64,000 nucleotides of DNA from Polaribacter pectinis (GTDB lineage Bacteria > Bacteroidota > Bacteroidia > Flavobacteriales > Flavobacteriaceae), in assembly GCF_014352875.1 (NCBI RefSeq), contig NZ_CP060695.1, forward strand, positions 2,573,501-2,637,500, written 5' to 3'. Every line of letters begins with the position of its first letter. Positions within the stretch are counted from its first letter, which is position 1. Both the position numbers and the translations under genes were made by a program. The notes under the pieces were generated by a model. The model searched no databases and was not told the origin of the DNA. It worked only from the letters and a program-made list of their open reading frames with translations. Shown one piece after another: positions 1-7,243 of this stretch.

Positions 1-125
1 GGTTTGTTATCAAAATAAGAAACAACATCATAACCTTCTGCAACATAGCCTTTCTTTAAGTTGTAATCTTGACCAAAAAAAGTAGTTGAAGTAATTAATA
101 ATAAAAATGCAAAAATATTTTTCAT
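1..125 (-). CDS. YHS-domain protein, N-terminal fragment (runs off window)
   Basis: This is the first 41 codons of a minus-strand gene whose 3' part lies outside the window. The ATG is at 125-123. The translation begins with a signal peptide (MKNIFAFLLLITSTTFFGQ), and after it come the residues AEGYDVVSYFDNKP. The pattern GYDxVSYF is the opening of YHS-domain proteins, small secreted or periplasmic proteins thought to bind metal through later conserved residues that cannot be seen here. The identification rests on about 20 mature residues, so it is plausible rather than certain. No partner gene is visible. The next gene on this strand, marC, ends 82 bp upstream. Confidence 0.6.
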   Translation of the reverse strand, partial: MKNIFAFLLLITSTTFFGQDYNLKKGYVAEGYDVVSYFDNK

Positions 126-207
126 CGTGTTTGTTTTTAATTTGGTCGATGAAAACTTTAATTAATTACAGATAAATTAGTTGTATTTAATTCCTATGTT
201 TATATAA

Positions 208-831
208 TTATTTAGCTATAAAATTAAAAGAAATTTTAATTCCTTCTATTATCATACCTGTACCAATTATTGCAATAATTAATCCCATTATTTTACCAAT
301 AACAGAAATTACATTATTACCAACTAACTTAACAATAAGATCACTTAACTTAAAAGTAAAGTAAGTTAATAAACTCATTGACCCAAAAATTGCAATTACT
401 AAAAATAGTTGTAAAGGCGCTGCATTAGAAACAAAGTTCATTGCAGTAACAATGGTTCCTGGACCTGCTAAAATTGGAATTGCTAATGGAGAAACAGCAA
501 TATTTTCATCGATATTTACATTTTTAAGGCTTTTTACATTAGACTGTTTAGATTGTAGCATTTCAAAACCTATAAAAAATATTAAAATTCCACCTGTAAT
601 TTTAAAGGCTGGAATACTGATATTAAATAATTCGAAAATATATTTACCTAAAAGAATAAAAACAGTAACAATAATAAATGCTATTAAATTAGCTCTTTTA
701 TTAATGTCATTTTTTGTTTTCTTATCTGCACCTTGAGTTAAAGACACAAAAACTGTCATGTTAGAAATTGGGTTGGTTATTGCAAAAAAAGCAGTAAAAA
801 CAGTTATTGAAAACGTTATTAAATTATCCAT
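208..831 (-). CDS. MarC family integral membrane protein
   Basis: A 207-residue, very hydrophobic protein with about six membrane segments, the usual size for the MarC (UPF0056) family. Family marks include the N-terminal FFAITNPISNM segment, the KITGGILIFFIGFEML helix and the central PLAIPILAGPGTIVTAM motif. MarC proteins sit in the inner membrane. Their function is unsettled: the old link to multiple antibiotic resistance was not upheld, and export of small metabolites has been proposed. The ATG at 831-829 is the only reasonable start. The gene stands alone, 93 bp from mscL, and no terminator was seen between them. Identity is sure at family level and function is open. Confidence 0.9.
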   Translation of the reverse strand: MDNLITFSITVFTAFFAITNPISNMTVFVSLTQGADKKTKNDINKRANLIAFIIVTVFILLGKYIFELFNISIPAFKITGGILIFFIGFEMLQSKQSNVKSLKNVNIDENIAVSPLAIPILAGPGTIVTAMNFVSNAAPLQLFLVIAIFGSMSLLTYFTFKLSDLIVKLVGNNVISVIGKIMGLIIAIIGTGMIIEGIKISFNFIAK

Positions 832-924
832 TTATTATTTTATTAGCACTCATTAAATTGATTTTTTTTTAATTTAAATAAAAATATTCACTTTGTAGCA
901 CCAAAAATAAATGCCAAAAAAAAT

Positions 925-1386
925 TTATTTTTTCTCTCCCAAAACCTTCATTAAATAAGCATTTTGTTTTTCTAAAAGTTCATTGGTTTTATTCATTAAC
1001 TCGATATTTTTAGGCGTAACAACTTTGGTGTTTTTTGGGTCGTCTGCTTCTTTTTTCAAAGAATTCATCACTTTAACAACTATAAAAACGGTAAAAGCAA
1101 TTACTAAAAAATCTACTCCAGCTTCCAATAATTTTCCGTAACCAATGGCAATTTCCTCTGGATTTGCTTTTCCATCAACCATAATAGCTTCTCGCAAAAC
1201 TATTTTTCTGTTTTCCCAATTTGCACCATCTGTCATAAAAGATAAAGGTGGCATTAAAACCTCTTTTACCAATACATTTACCACTTTATTAAATGCTGTA
1301 CCAATGATAACACCAATAGCGATGTCTATCATATTTCCTTTTACTGCAAATTCTTTAAACTCTTTAAATAACTTAAATTTCATCAT
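925..1386 (-). CDS. mscL: Large-conductance mechanosensitive channel MscL
   Basis: A 153-residue channel subunit, slightly longer than the typical 130-150. It forms a homopentamer in the inner membrane and opens under membrane tension to release solutes after osmotic downshock. Diagnostic features: N-terminal amphipathic KEFKEFAVKGNMIDIAIGV, where TM1 begins and carries the pore constriction; IGTAFNKVVNVLVKEVLMPP after TM1; a short periplasmic loop; TM2 (GVDFLVIAFTVFIVVKVMN); and a charged C-terminal helical bundle (ELLEKQNAYL). Two adjacent ATG codons (1386 and 1383) could start it. Osmotic protection fits a marine organism. It is probably a single-gene unit. Confidence 0.97.
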   Translation of the reverse strand: MMKFKLFKEFKEFAVKGNMIDIAIGVIIGTAFNKVVNVLVKEVLMPPLSFMTDGANWENRKIVLREAIMVDGKANPEEIAIGYGKLLEAGVDFLVIAFTVFIVVKVMNSLKKEADDPKNTKVVTPKNIELMNKTNELLEKQNAYLMKVLGEKK

Positions 1387-1449
1387 CTTTTTTTCTTTAT
1401 TCTATTCTCTTAATTTTTTTCTCTTTAATCTTTTTGCTCTTTTCTGAAA

Positions 1450-2424
1450 CTATAAAACCATTAAATTACAACCACGAATATCAGAATTATCAAAACGTCC
1501 AATAATTTCAAAAGTTCCATTTTCATGAACTTTTCCTAAATCTTGGGTAGCAATAAATGAGCATGAATTGTAATTGGCCAAATCTATTACGTTAATTCCA
1601 CCATTTTTTCCTGCAGAATTTATTGTAAGTGCATCTTCTGTATCTCTTGTAAGAATTTTCATCCAAGGTGGCGTTTCAAAAACTCCATTTCCTTTAGAAT
1701 AACCTTGACTTAATAATTCTGTCATTCCATATTCTGAATGAATTTCTTCAACTCCAAATCCGTTTTTTAAAATACTATGTAATTCTTCTCTAATCAACTC
1801 TTTTCTTCTACCTTTCATTCCACCTGTTTCCATAATTATGGTGTTTTTTAGGTTGAATTGTTGTTTTTCTATTAAATCTAACAAAGCAAAAGAAACACCA
1901 ATAAGTAACGTTTTTTGTCCTTTTTTATCTAATTCCGATAATTTTTCAGCTAATTCATCAATATTATTGAGATAAAAACCACTTTCTTCGTTTTTAGATT
2001 TTCTAATTAAATCATCTACCATAAAAACCAAAGAAGAACCTTTTCTTTCTAGATAATTTGGCAACAAAGCTAAAACTGCATAATCTTCTATGTTTCCATA
2101 AAAATGAGCAAAACCTTTTAAGTAACTTTCTTTATAAACTTTAATATCTGTTACAAAATGTTTACTTGTAATGCTTCCTGTTGTTCCAGAACTTGTAAAA
2201 ACCTCTTCAACTTCATCTAAAGAAGCAATTACTTTTCTACTTTTAAAAAACTGTATTGGTAAAAACGGAATTTCTTCAACTTTAGAAACACTTGAAGGAT
2301 GCACATATAACAAATCACAAAAAGACCTGTACACTTTATTGTTCTTAAACTGATGCTTAAAAACGGCTAAAGTAACTTCTTTAAATTCTTTGGTGTTTTG
2401 TATGTTAAAAATCTTGTTTTCCAT
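1450..2424 (-). CDS. LuxE-like acyl-protein synthetase / acyltransferase
   Basis: A 324-residue member of the LuxE acyl-protein synthetase family (adenylate-forming superfamily). SSGTTG (residues 78-83) is the phosphate-binding loop of adenylate-forming enzymes. ETGGMKGRR and HSEYGMTELLSQGYS carry the other conserved adenylation motifs. LuxE enzymes activate a fatty acid as acyl-AMP and hold it as a thioester. No lux genes are nearby, so the substrate is unknown, and flavobacterial copies are usually annotated only as acyl transferase. The frame extends to a TTG at 2436, but a TAnnTTTG promoter element covers 2441-2434, so the ATG at 2424 is the likelier start, with a leader of only a few bases. 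Confidence 0.75.
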   Translation of the reverse strand: MENKIFNIQNTKEFKEVTLAVFKHQFKNNKVYRSFCDLLYVHPSSVSKVEEIPFLPIQFFKSRKVIASLDEVEEVFTSSGTTGSITSKHFVTDIKVYKESYLKGFAHFYGNIEDYAVLALLPNYLERKGSSLVFMVDDLIRKSKNEESGFYLNNIDELAEKLSELDKKGQKTLLIGVSFALLDLIEKQQFNLKNTIIMETGGMKGRRKELIREELHSILKNGFGVEEIHSEYGMTELLSQGYSKGNGVFETPPWMKILTRDTEDALTINSAGKNGGINVIDLANYNSCSFIATQDLGKVHENGTFEIIGRFDNSDIRGCNLMVL

Positions 2425-2433
2425 ATATTTTTG

Positions 2434-2441
2434 CAAAAATA
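2434..2441 (-). promoter_or_regulatory. -7 promoter element of the LuxE-like gene
   Basis: Read on the minus strand this is TATTTTTG, an exact match to the Bacteroidota TAnnTTTG element. It lies 9 bp before the ATG at 2424, so the leader would be very short. It overlaps the TTG alternative start at 2436, which argues against that start. No clear -33 TTTG was found. Confidence 0.45.
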
Positions 2442-2500
2442 AGATTTATAGACGCAACCTTTAACATCTTTTTTCATCTTGTAAGAAAAGAACAACATTT

Positions 2501-3205
2501 ATGAAGTTTAGTTTTAAAATATTTAGTGTTTTCTTGTTAAGTGTATTCACTTTTTTTTCTTGTGAAACAAACCAAGAAATTGCTATTGATTCAGATAATT
2601 TATTGCTTGGAAACTGGATAGAACCCATATACAATGGAGAAGAAACAACTTTTAAAAGAGGTAATTCTTTACCAAGTGAAGCTTATGGAATTTCGTTTAA
2701 AATAAGTGGGAATTTTACAGAAAGAACTTCTGGTTGGTGTGGTACACCACCTTTAACGTATTTTAATATCGACGGAAATTTTGAGTTAGAAGATACACTT
2801 ATTAAAATTTATACAAATAATTACCCTAGCAACTATGCTTGGAGAATTGTTTCTCTAACAGAAACAGAATTGGTTGTTAAAAGAGAATTGACGGAACAGG
2901 AAAAAGAACATAGAAAATTAATGGTCTTATTTGATGAAATTTCTACCCTATCCTACAGTATTTCTTGTACAAATTCTAACAATTGGAATTTTACAGCTTA
3001 TGGTGCAAAAGCATGTGGTGGTCCACAAGGTTATATTGCATATTCAAATGAAATTGATGTACCATCTTTTCTTCAAAAAATAGCAACATACACACAAGCA
3101 GAAAAAGATTATAACGTAAAATGGGGCATAGTTTCAGATTGCTCGTCACCAAATGAACCTAAATCTATTGAATGTAAAAACGGATATCCATCCCTTAAAT
3201 ATTAA
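2501..3205 (+). CDS. Lipoprotein with lipocalin-like start and Cys-rich C-terminal domain
   Basis: A 234-residue lipoprotein of unknown function. The signal peptide ends in the lipobox TFFSC. Residues about 33-120 begin LLGNWIEP, like the start of lipocalin-like lipoproteins that open with GxW. The C-terminal third (CTNSNNWNFTAYGAKACGGP, then a YxQAEKDYN segment and SDCSSP) resembles a short domain with three or four cysteines that I recall from many flavobacterial exported proteins; it has no known function. A second lipoprotein starts 17 bp downstream, then an ECF sigma factor and its anti-sigma/barrel protein, so it may belong to that cassette as a sensor or target. Function not recognised. 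Confidence 0.7.
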   Translation: MKFSFKIFSVFLLSVFTFFSCETNQEIAIDSDNLLLGNWIEPIYNGEETTFKRGNSLPSEAYGISFKISGNFTERTSGWCGTPPLTYFNIDGNFELEDTLIKIYTNNYPSNYAWRIVSLTETELVVKRELTEQEKEHRKLMVLFDEISTLSYSISCTNSNNWNFTAYGAKACGGPQGYIAYSNEIDVPSFLQKIATYTQAEKDYNVKWGIVSDCSSPNEPKSIECKNGYPSLKY

Positions 3206-3222
3206 ATAAATAACCTTTAATC

Positions 3223-3627
3223 ATGAAAAAAATATCACTTTTATTACTTGCAGTAGTTATCTTATCATCTTGTTTAAATAATGATAACACGTCTAATTAC
3301 ACTTTCGAATATATAGCTATAGACGAAGCAGAAACACCAACAAGTTTTACTTTTGGAGAAAAAGACACAATTACATTAAAATACTCATTACCAAGTAGTT
3401 GTTATTCTTTTGATAGAATATATTACGATTACCAAGATACAACTAGAACAGTTGCCGTTATTGCTTTTGTAAATTTAGATGGAAATTGCACAGAAGATAT
3501 TAGACAAGAAGAATACAAGCTTCCAATAACTGCCAACCAAAGAGAAGATTATCTTTTTAAATTTTATAAAGGAAGAGATAATGATGGGAAAAGTATTTTT
3601 GAAGAAGTTGTAATTCCTGTAAACTAA
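3223..3627 (+). CDS. Small lipoprotein of unknown function
   Basis: A 134-residue protein with a clear lipoprotein signal (MKKISLLLLAVVILSSCLNN, lipidated Cys at 17). The mature part is acidic and looks all-beta, with EYIAIDEAETPTSFTFGEKD and a pair of Cys residues, and ends with VVIPVN. It resembles the small Ig-like or beta-sandwich lipoproteins of Bacteroidota, but I do not recognise a named family. It follows the preceding lipoprotein by 17 bp and lies directly upstream of the ECF sigma factor, so co-transcription with the sigma/anti-sigma cassette is likely. A role in envelope sensing is inference only. Confidence 0.65.
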   Translation: MKKISLLLLAVVILSSCLNNDNTSNYTFEYIAIDEAETPTSFTFGEKDTITLKYSLPSSCYSFDRIYYDYQDTTRTVAVIAFVNLDGNCTEDIRQEEYKLPITANQREDYLFKFYKGRDNDGKSIFEEVVIPVN

Positions 3628-3674
3628 AAATAATCAATTTAGAAAAACTCATAAAACAGTGCTGCCAACAAAAA

Positions 3675-4175
3675 TTGGCAGCACAAACAGAGGTTTATCA
3701 GCTTTTTTCTGATAAACTCTTTGCACTTTGTTTAAAATATTCTAGAAATAAACAAGATGCAGAAGATACTTTACAAGACAGTTTTTTAGTCATTTTCGAT
3801 AAAATTAAACAATATAAAAACACAGGTTCTTTTGAAGGTTGGTTAAAGCGAATTACCATAAATACTGCCTTACAAAAATATAGACAAAAATCTCCTTTAC
3901 AAATAGTAAAAGATGTTTCTGATGTTGATGAAGTTGAAGAGTTTAATACAGAAAACACCGTTTTTAATGTTGATGTTTTACTAGGTTTCATTCAAAAATT
4001 GCCAGACAGATATAGGTTGGTTTTTAATTTACATGTATTAGACAATTATTCTCATAAAGAGATTGCAAATCTTTTAGAAATTTCTGAAGGAACCTCTAAA
4101 TCTAACTTATCTAGAGCTAGAAAAATTTTGAAAAATCAATTAGAAATTCATCAACAAAAAGAACAAAAAGCATAA
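3675..4175 (+). CDS. ECF-type RNA polymerase sigma-70 factor
   Basis: An ECF sigma factor of about 166 residues (180 with the upstream frame). Region 2 is clear: DKLFALCLKYSRNKQDAEDTL, DSFLVIFDKIKQYKNTGSFEGW and the promoter-contacting KRITINTALQKYRQK. Region 4 contains LPDRYRLVFNLHVLDNYSHK, then EIANLLEISEGTSKSNLSRA, a helix-turn-helix for -35-type recognition. The only conventional start is TTG at 3675, but the same frame upstream encodes NLEKLIKQCCQQK, which is what this family normally has at its N-terminus. No ATG or GTG serves that extension, so an AUC/AUA or CUC start (3630-3650) is possible. The anti-sigma/barrel gene starts 3 bp after the stop codon, which marks it as the cognate regulator. 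Confidence 0.92.
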   Translation: MAAQTEVYQLFSDKLFALCLKYSRNKQDAEDTLQDSFLVIFDKIKQYKNTGSFEGWLKRITINTALQKYRQKSPLQIVKDVSDVDEVEEFNTENTVFNVDVLLGFIQKLPDRYRLVFNLHVLDNYSHKEIANLLEISEGTSKSNLSRARKILKNQLEIHQQKEQKA

Positions 4176-4178
4176 CTG

Positions 4179-5540
4179 ATGGAAAACAAAAACATAGATA
4201 GATTGTTCCAGGAACAACTTAAAAATTTGGAGGCCACTCCAGATAAAAAAGTGTGGAATAATATCGAGTCTAAACTCGCAAAGAAAAAACGCAGAGTAAT
4301 ACCTTTTTGGTGGTTTTCTAGCGGAGTTGCTGCACTTTTAATTCTTGGTTTATTTCTTTTTCCTTTTTCTAATAAAGACAATTCAATTGAAAATAACAAC
4401 ATAATAATTACAGAAACACCAAAGAATAAAACAGAAATTGACAAAAGCATTACAAATACTATTGATACACTTCTTTTAAATAAAAAAGACGTATTAGTTG
4501 CAGAAGAAAACGTAGATATAAAACCCAAGAAGAAAATAAAAATTAAATCTGATGACAGTTTAAAAGTTGTAAAAAATAACACAAATAAAACTGAAGACAA
4601 GAAGGAATTAGTTAGCACAAAAAACGCTATGAAAAAGATTTTTTTAGCTGATAATTCTACAAATGAAACCATTAATTCTAAAGAAAATAAATCTGAAACT
4701 CTTAATAAAGAGTCTAAAGAGGAATTAAATTTCATTCAAAAAAGCGATGAATTTTTAACAGAAAAAAATGAAACAGACAAAACAGATTTTAATGAGTTTA
4801 TCAACAAAAAAGATAGCATAAATATTAAACAATTAATTAAAAAACAATGGACTGTTGCGCCGGTTTTTGCAGTTCTTAATTCTAATTCTTTTTCAAATAC
4901 ATCTCCTATTGATGAAAATTTAGCAAACTCAACTGAAGGAAAAAACACCTATTCTTATGGCGTACAAGTTGCTTATAAAATTAATAACAAATGGACAATA
5001 CAATCTGGAGTTCATTTACAAGAAATGAGTTATGCAAACAATAAAATTGCAGTAGTTAGCTCAAATCCAAGTAGTACATCTTCTGCAGCTTTTAATAACG
5101 GAGAATCATTTTCTTTTAAAGGAAATACTGCAGAAAGTTTTGATTTTGCCACAAGTTCATTAACTAATACAGTTAGTTCTAATGGTAGCTTAACTCAAAA
5201 TTATGGATATATAGAAATTCCTGTAGAAATAAAATATAATTTTTCTAATAACAAAAAATTAGAAACACAATTGGTAGCGGGGTTTAGTTCTTTGTTTTTA
5301 AATAAGAACAACATCAATTTAAATACGAATTCCTTTTCTAAAACAGGTAAAGCAAACAATTTAAACAGCATTAATTTTAGTGGAAATTTAGGTTTCGATG
5401 TTAATTATCTCTTCAATGAAAATTGGTCTTTAAATGTAAATCCTATGTTTAAAGCACAATTAAATACATTTAGTAATAATTCTAATGGTTTTTCACCTTT
5501 TAATATTGGTGTTTATACAGGAATTAAATATACGTTTTAA
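4179..5540 (+). CDS. Dual-membrane anti-sigma factor with C-terminal outer-membrane beta-barrel
   Basis: A 453-residue protein in three parts. Residues 1-40 (IDRLFQEQLKNLEATPDKKV, then WNNIESKLAKKKRR) form a cytoplasmic helical head typical of Bacteroidota anti-sigma proteins. Residues about 43-62 (FWWFSSGVAALLILGLFLFP) are one transmembrane helix. Residues about 65-215 are a highly charged Lys/Glu/Asn/Thr-rich linker, suitable for crossing the periplasm. Residues about 220-453 are a PorT/OmpA-like beta-barrel with alternating strands, ending in NIGVYTGIKYTF with the terminal aromatic of outer-membrane barrels. It lies 3 bp behind the ECF sigma gene. It should hold that sigma factor at the inner membrane and respond to the state of the outer membrane, like the Dma-type dual membrane-spanning anti-sigma factors of Bacteroides; that parallel is inferred from architecture. 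Confidence 0.8.
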   Translation: MENKNIDRLFQEQLKNLEATPDKKVWNNIESKLAKKKRRVIPFWWFSSGVAALLILGLFLFPFSNKDNSIENNNIIITETPKNKTEIDKSITNTIDTLLLNKKDVLVAEENVDIKPKKKIKIKSDDSLKVVKNNTNKTEDKKELVSTKNAMKKIFLADNSTNETINSKENKSETLNKESKEELNFIQKSDEFLTEKNETDKTDFNEFINKKDSINIKQLIKKQWTVAPVFAVLNSNSFSNTSPIDENLANSTEGKNTYSYGVQVAYKINNKWTIQSGVHLQEMSYANNKIAVVSSNPSSTSSAAFNNGESFSFKGNTAESFDFATSSLTNTVSSNGSLTQNYGYIEIPVEIKYNFSNNKKLETQLVAGFSSLFLNKNNINLNTNSFSKTGKANNLNSINFSGNLGFDVNYLFNENWSLNVNPMFKAQLNTFSNNSNGFSPFNIGVYTGIKYTF

Positions 5541-5656
5541 CGACTCTCTGCGTTGTTTAATCGAAAAACAAAATTAAAAAATAATCAAAAATAGTAATTT
5601 GGTCTTGTTTTTGATATTGAAGTTAGAAATTGGAATAAGTTTGAAGTTCAAAAATT

Positions 5657-6019
5657 ATGGAAAAAAATAAAAAAATGACATTTATAGCAACTACATATAG
5701 AACATTTAGCGGAACTAAAGAAATTTTAGAAATCCCTAAAAAGAAAGAAACTCAATGGATTGTTTATCAAGATAACGAACCTAAATTTTTTGTAGATTTT
5801 TACGATTTAGAAAAAGAAGCTAATGCAATGATGAATAGTTTAGTTTTATGCACAAAAAGATCTATGAGTGAAGTTTTAGAGCTTATAAACAAAAAGAATA
5901 ACATCAATTTATCTGTACCAAAAATTTCTCGTTTAGGCTTAAGTATGAAACTTAAATCTGAAGTAAGACATTTAGAATTAGAAACAATTCCAGAAAAATG
6001 GTTGTCTTATTCTTTGTAA
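5657..6019 (+). CDS. Conserved-looking hypothetical protein, 120 aa
   Basis: A 120-residue cytoplasmic protein with no signal peptide or membrane segment. It opens with MEKNKKMTFIATTYRTFSGT, has a WIVYQDNEPKFFVDF beta-hairpin and then mostly helix, and is rich in Lys and Glu. I do not recognise a family. Codon usage and composition match the neighbours, so it is probably a real gene. Its last 13 bp overlap the 3' end of the convergent isoaspartyl peptidase gene (6007-6019). No terminator separates the two. Confidence 0.55.
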   Translation: MEKNKKMTFIATTYRTFSGTKEILEIPKKKETQWIVYQDNEPKFFVDFYDLEKEANAMMNSLVLCTKRSMSEVLELINKKNNINLSVPKISRLGLSMKLKSEVRHLELETIPEKWLSYSL

Positions 6020-7068
6020 ATCTTTACAATTAATTCGTCTTTATCGTTCATAGAAGCTCTGTACATTCCTGCAGTATTAAACTCAAAAGACATATTTCCT
6101 TTTTTATCTAAAGCCACAACACCACCTGTTCCGCCAAGTTTTGTTAATTTATTTTGAATTACATCTTTGGTTGCTTCTTTAAGTGTTTTCTGTTGATATT
6201 CCATTTGTGCAGAAATATCATACGCAACTTGACTTCTTATAAAATATTCGCCCCAACCTGTAGATGAAACTCCGCAGGTTTTATTATTTGCATACGTTCC
6301 AGAACCAATAATTGGTGCATCTCCAATTCTTCCCCAGCGTTTATTTGTCATTCCACCTGTAGAAGTTCCTGCAGCAATATTTCCATTTTTATCTAAAGCT
6401 ACACAACCAACAGTTCCAAACTTTGCATTTTTAATATCAGCATCATAAAAAGCTGCTTTTTTATCATCATGATCTAATTCCGTTTTTGCTCTGTTTTTAA
6501 TTCTTTGCAATGATTTAAAACGTTTTTCAGTATAAAAATAACTTGGGTCTACTATTTCCAACCCTTTTTCTTTTGCAAATATAGATGCTCCTTCGCCAGA
6601 TAACATAACATGATCTGAATCTGTCATTATTTTAATTGCCAATTCAATTGGGCTTTTTACGTTTTTAACTCCAGCAACTGCACCAGCATTTAGGGTTTTA
6701 CCATCCATAAAAGAAGCGTCTAATTCATTGGTTTCTTCATGTGTAAAAACAGCACCTTTTCCTGCATTAAACAATGGAGATTCTTCCATAACTTGAATCG
6801 TTTTCATTACAGCTTCTTGGCTTGTTCCTCCATTTTTTAATATGGAATGCCCAACTTTTATGGCTTCTTCTAATTTTGCTTTGTATTCCGCTTCTTTTTC
6901 ATCAGACATATTTTTTTTCAAAATAGTACCTGCTCCACCATGAATTATAATTGCAAAATCACTTTGCTTTGTATTAGTATTTTTTTCTTTTGAAGTAACT
7001 TTAGAATCTTTTTTACATCCAAAAGAAATTAGTAAAAAGACGAAGAAAAGGTTTATAAGGAATTTCAT
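6007..7068 (-). CDS. Isoaspartyl peptidase / L-asparaginase (Ntn hydrolase), lipoprotein
   Basis: A 353-residue plant-type (type III) asparaginase family member that removes isoaspartyl residues from peptides and can hydrolyse asparagine. It is made as one chain that cleaves itself: Thr219 in the FGTVGC motif would become the N-terminal nucleophile of the beta subunit. Supporting motifs are IIHGGAG near residue 41, NAGKGAVFT (101-109), ELDASFMDG, and after the cleavage site GTSTGGMTNKRWGRIGDAPI with the substrate-binding Arg. A lipobox (LISFGC, Cys18) indicates envelope anchoring in place of the usual cytoplasmic form, a common arrangement in Bacteroidota. It overlaps the convergent hypothetical gene by 13 bp at the 3' end. 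Product confidence is high; peptide versus free asparagine preference is not decided. Confidence 0.92.
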   Translation of the reverse strand: MKFLINLFFVFLLISFGCKKDSKVTSKEKNTNTKQSDFAIIIHGGAGTILKKNMSDEKEAEYKAKLEEAIKVGHSILKNGGTSQEAVMKTIQVMEESPLFNAGKGAVFTHEETNELDASFMDGKTLNAGAVAGVKNVKSPIELAIKIMTDSDHVMLSGEGASIFAKEKGLEIVDPSYFYTEKRFKSLQRIKNRAKTELDHDDKKAAFYDADIKNAKFGTVGCVALDKNGNIAAGTSTGGMTNKRWGRIGDAPIIGSGTYANNKTCGVSSTGWGEYFIRSQVAYDISAQMEYQQKTLKEATKDVIQNKLTKLGGTGGVVALDKKGNMSFEFNTAGMYRASMNDKDELIVKIYKE

Positions 7069-7243
7069 TTTATGTTTTTTAAGGTGGAATTAAAATTACA
7101 AATTTTAAACTTTATTGCAACTAATAGATTGTACTATTCCAAAATTAGTCAAAATTATATCACTTTACGTCTTAATTACTTACTTGACTTTAGTTTTCAA
7201 CTATTTTGCTTTAAATTGCTTACTCATTAATAATAGTTTACAA

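Noticed and set aside
4151..4735. Long minus-strand open frame opposite the anti-sigma/barrel gene (194 codons, Phe/Leu/Ser-rich)
   Set aside because: It is the antisense of the Lys/Glu/Asn-rich linker; the hydrophobic composition follows from the complementary codons, and the plus-strand gene has clear domain structure.
7115..7243. N-terminal extension of the sulfatase from TTG 7115
   Set aside because: It would put 43 residues with an internal hydrophobic stretch before a complete signal peptide that begins at ATG 7244.
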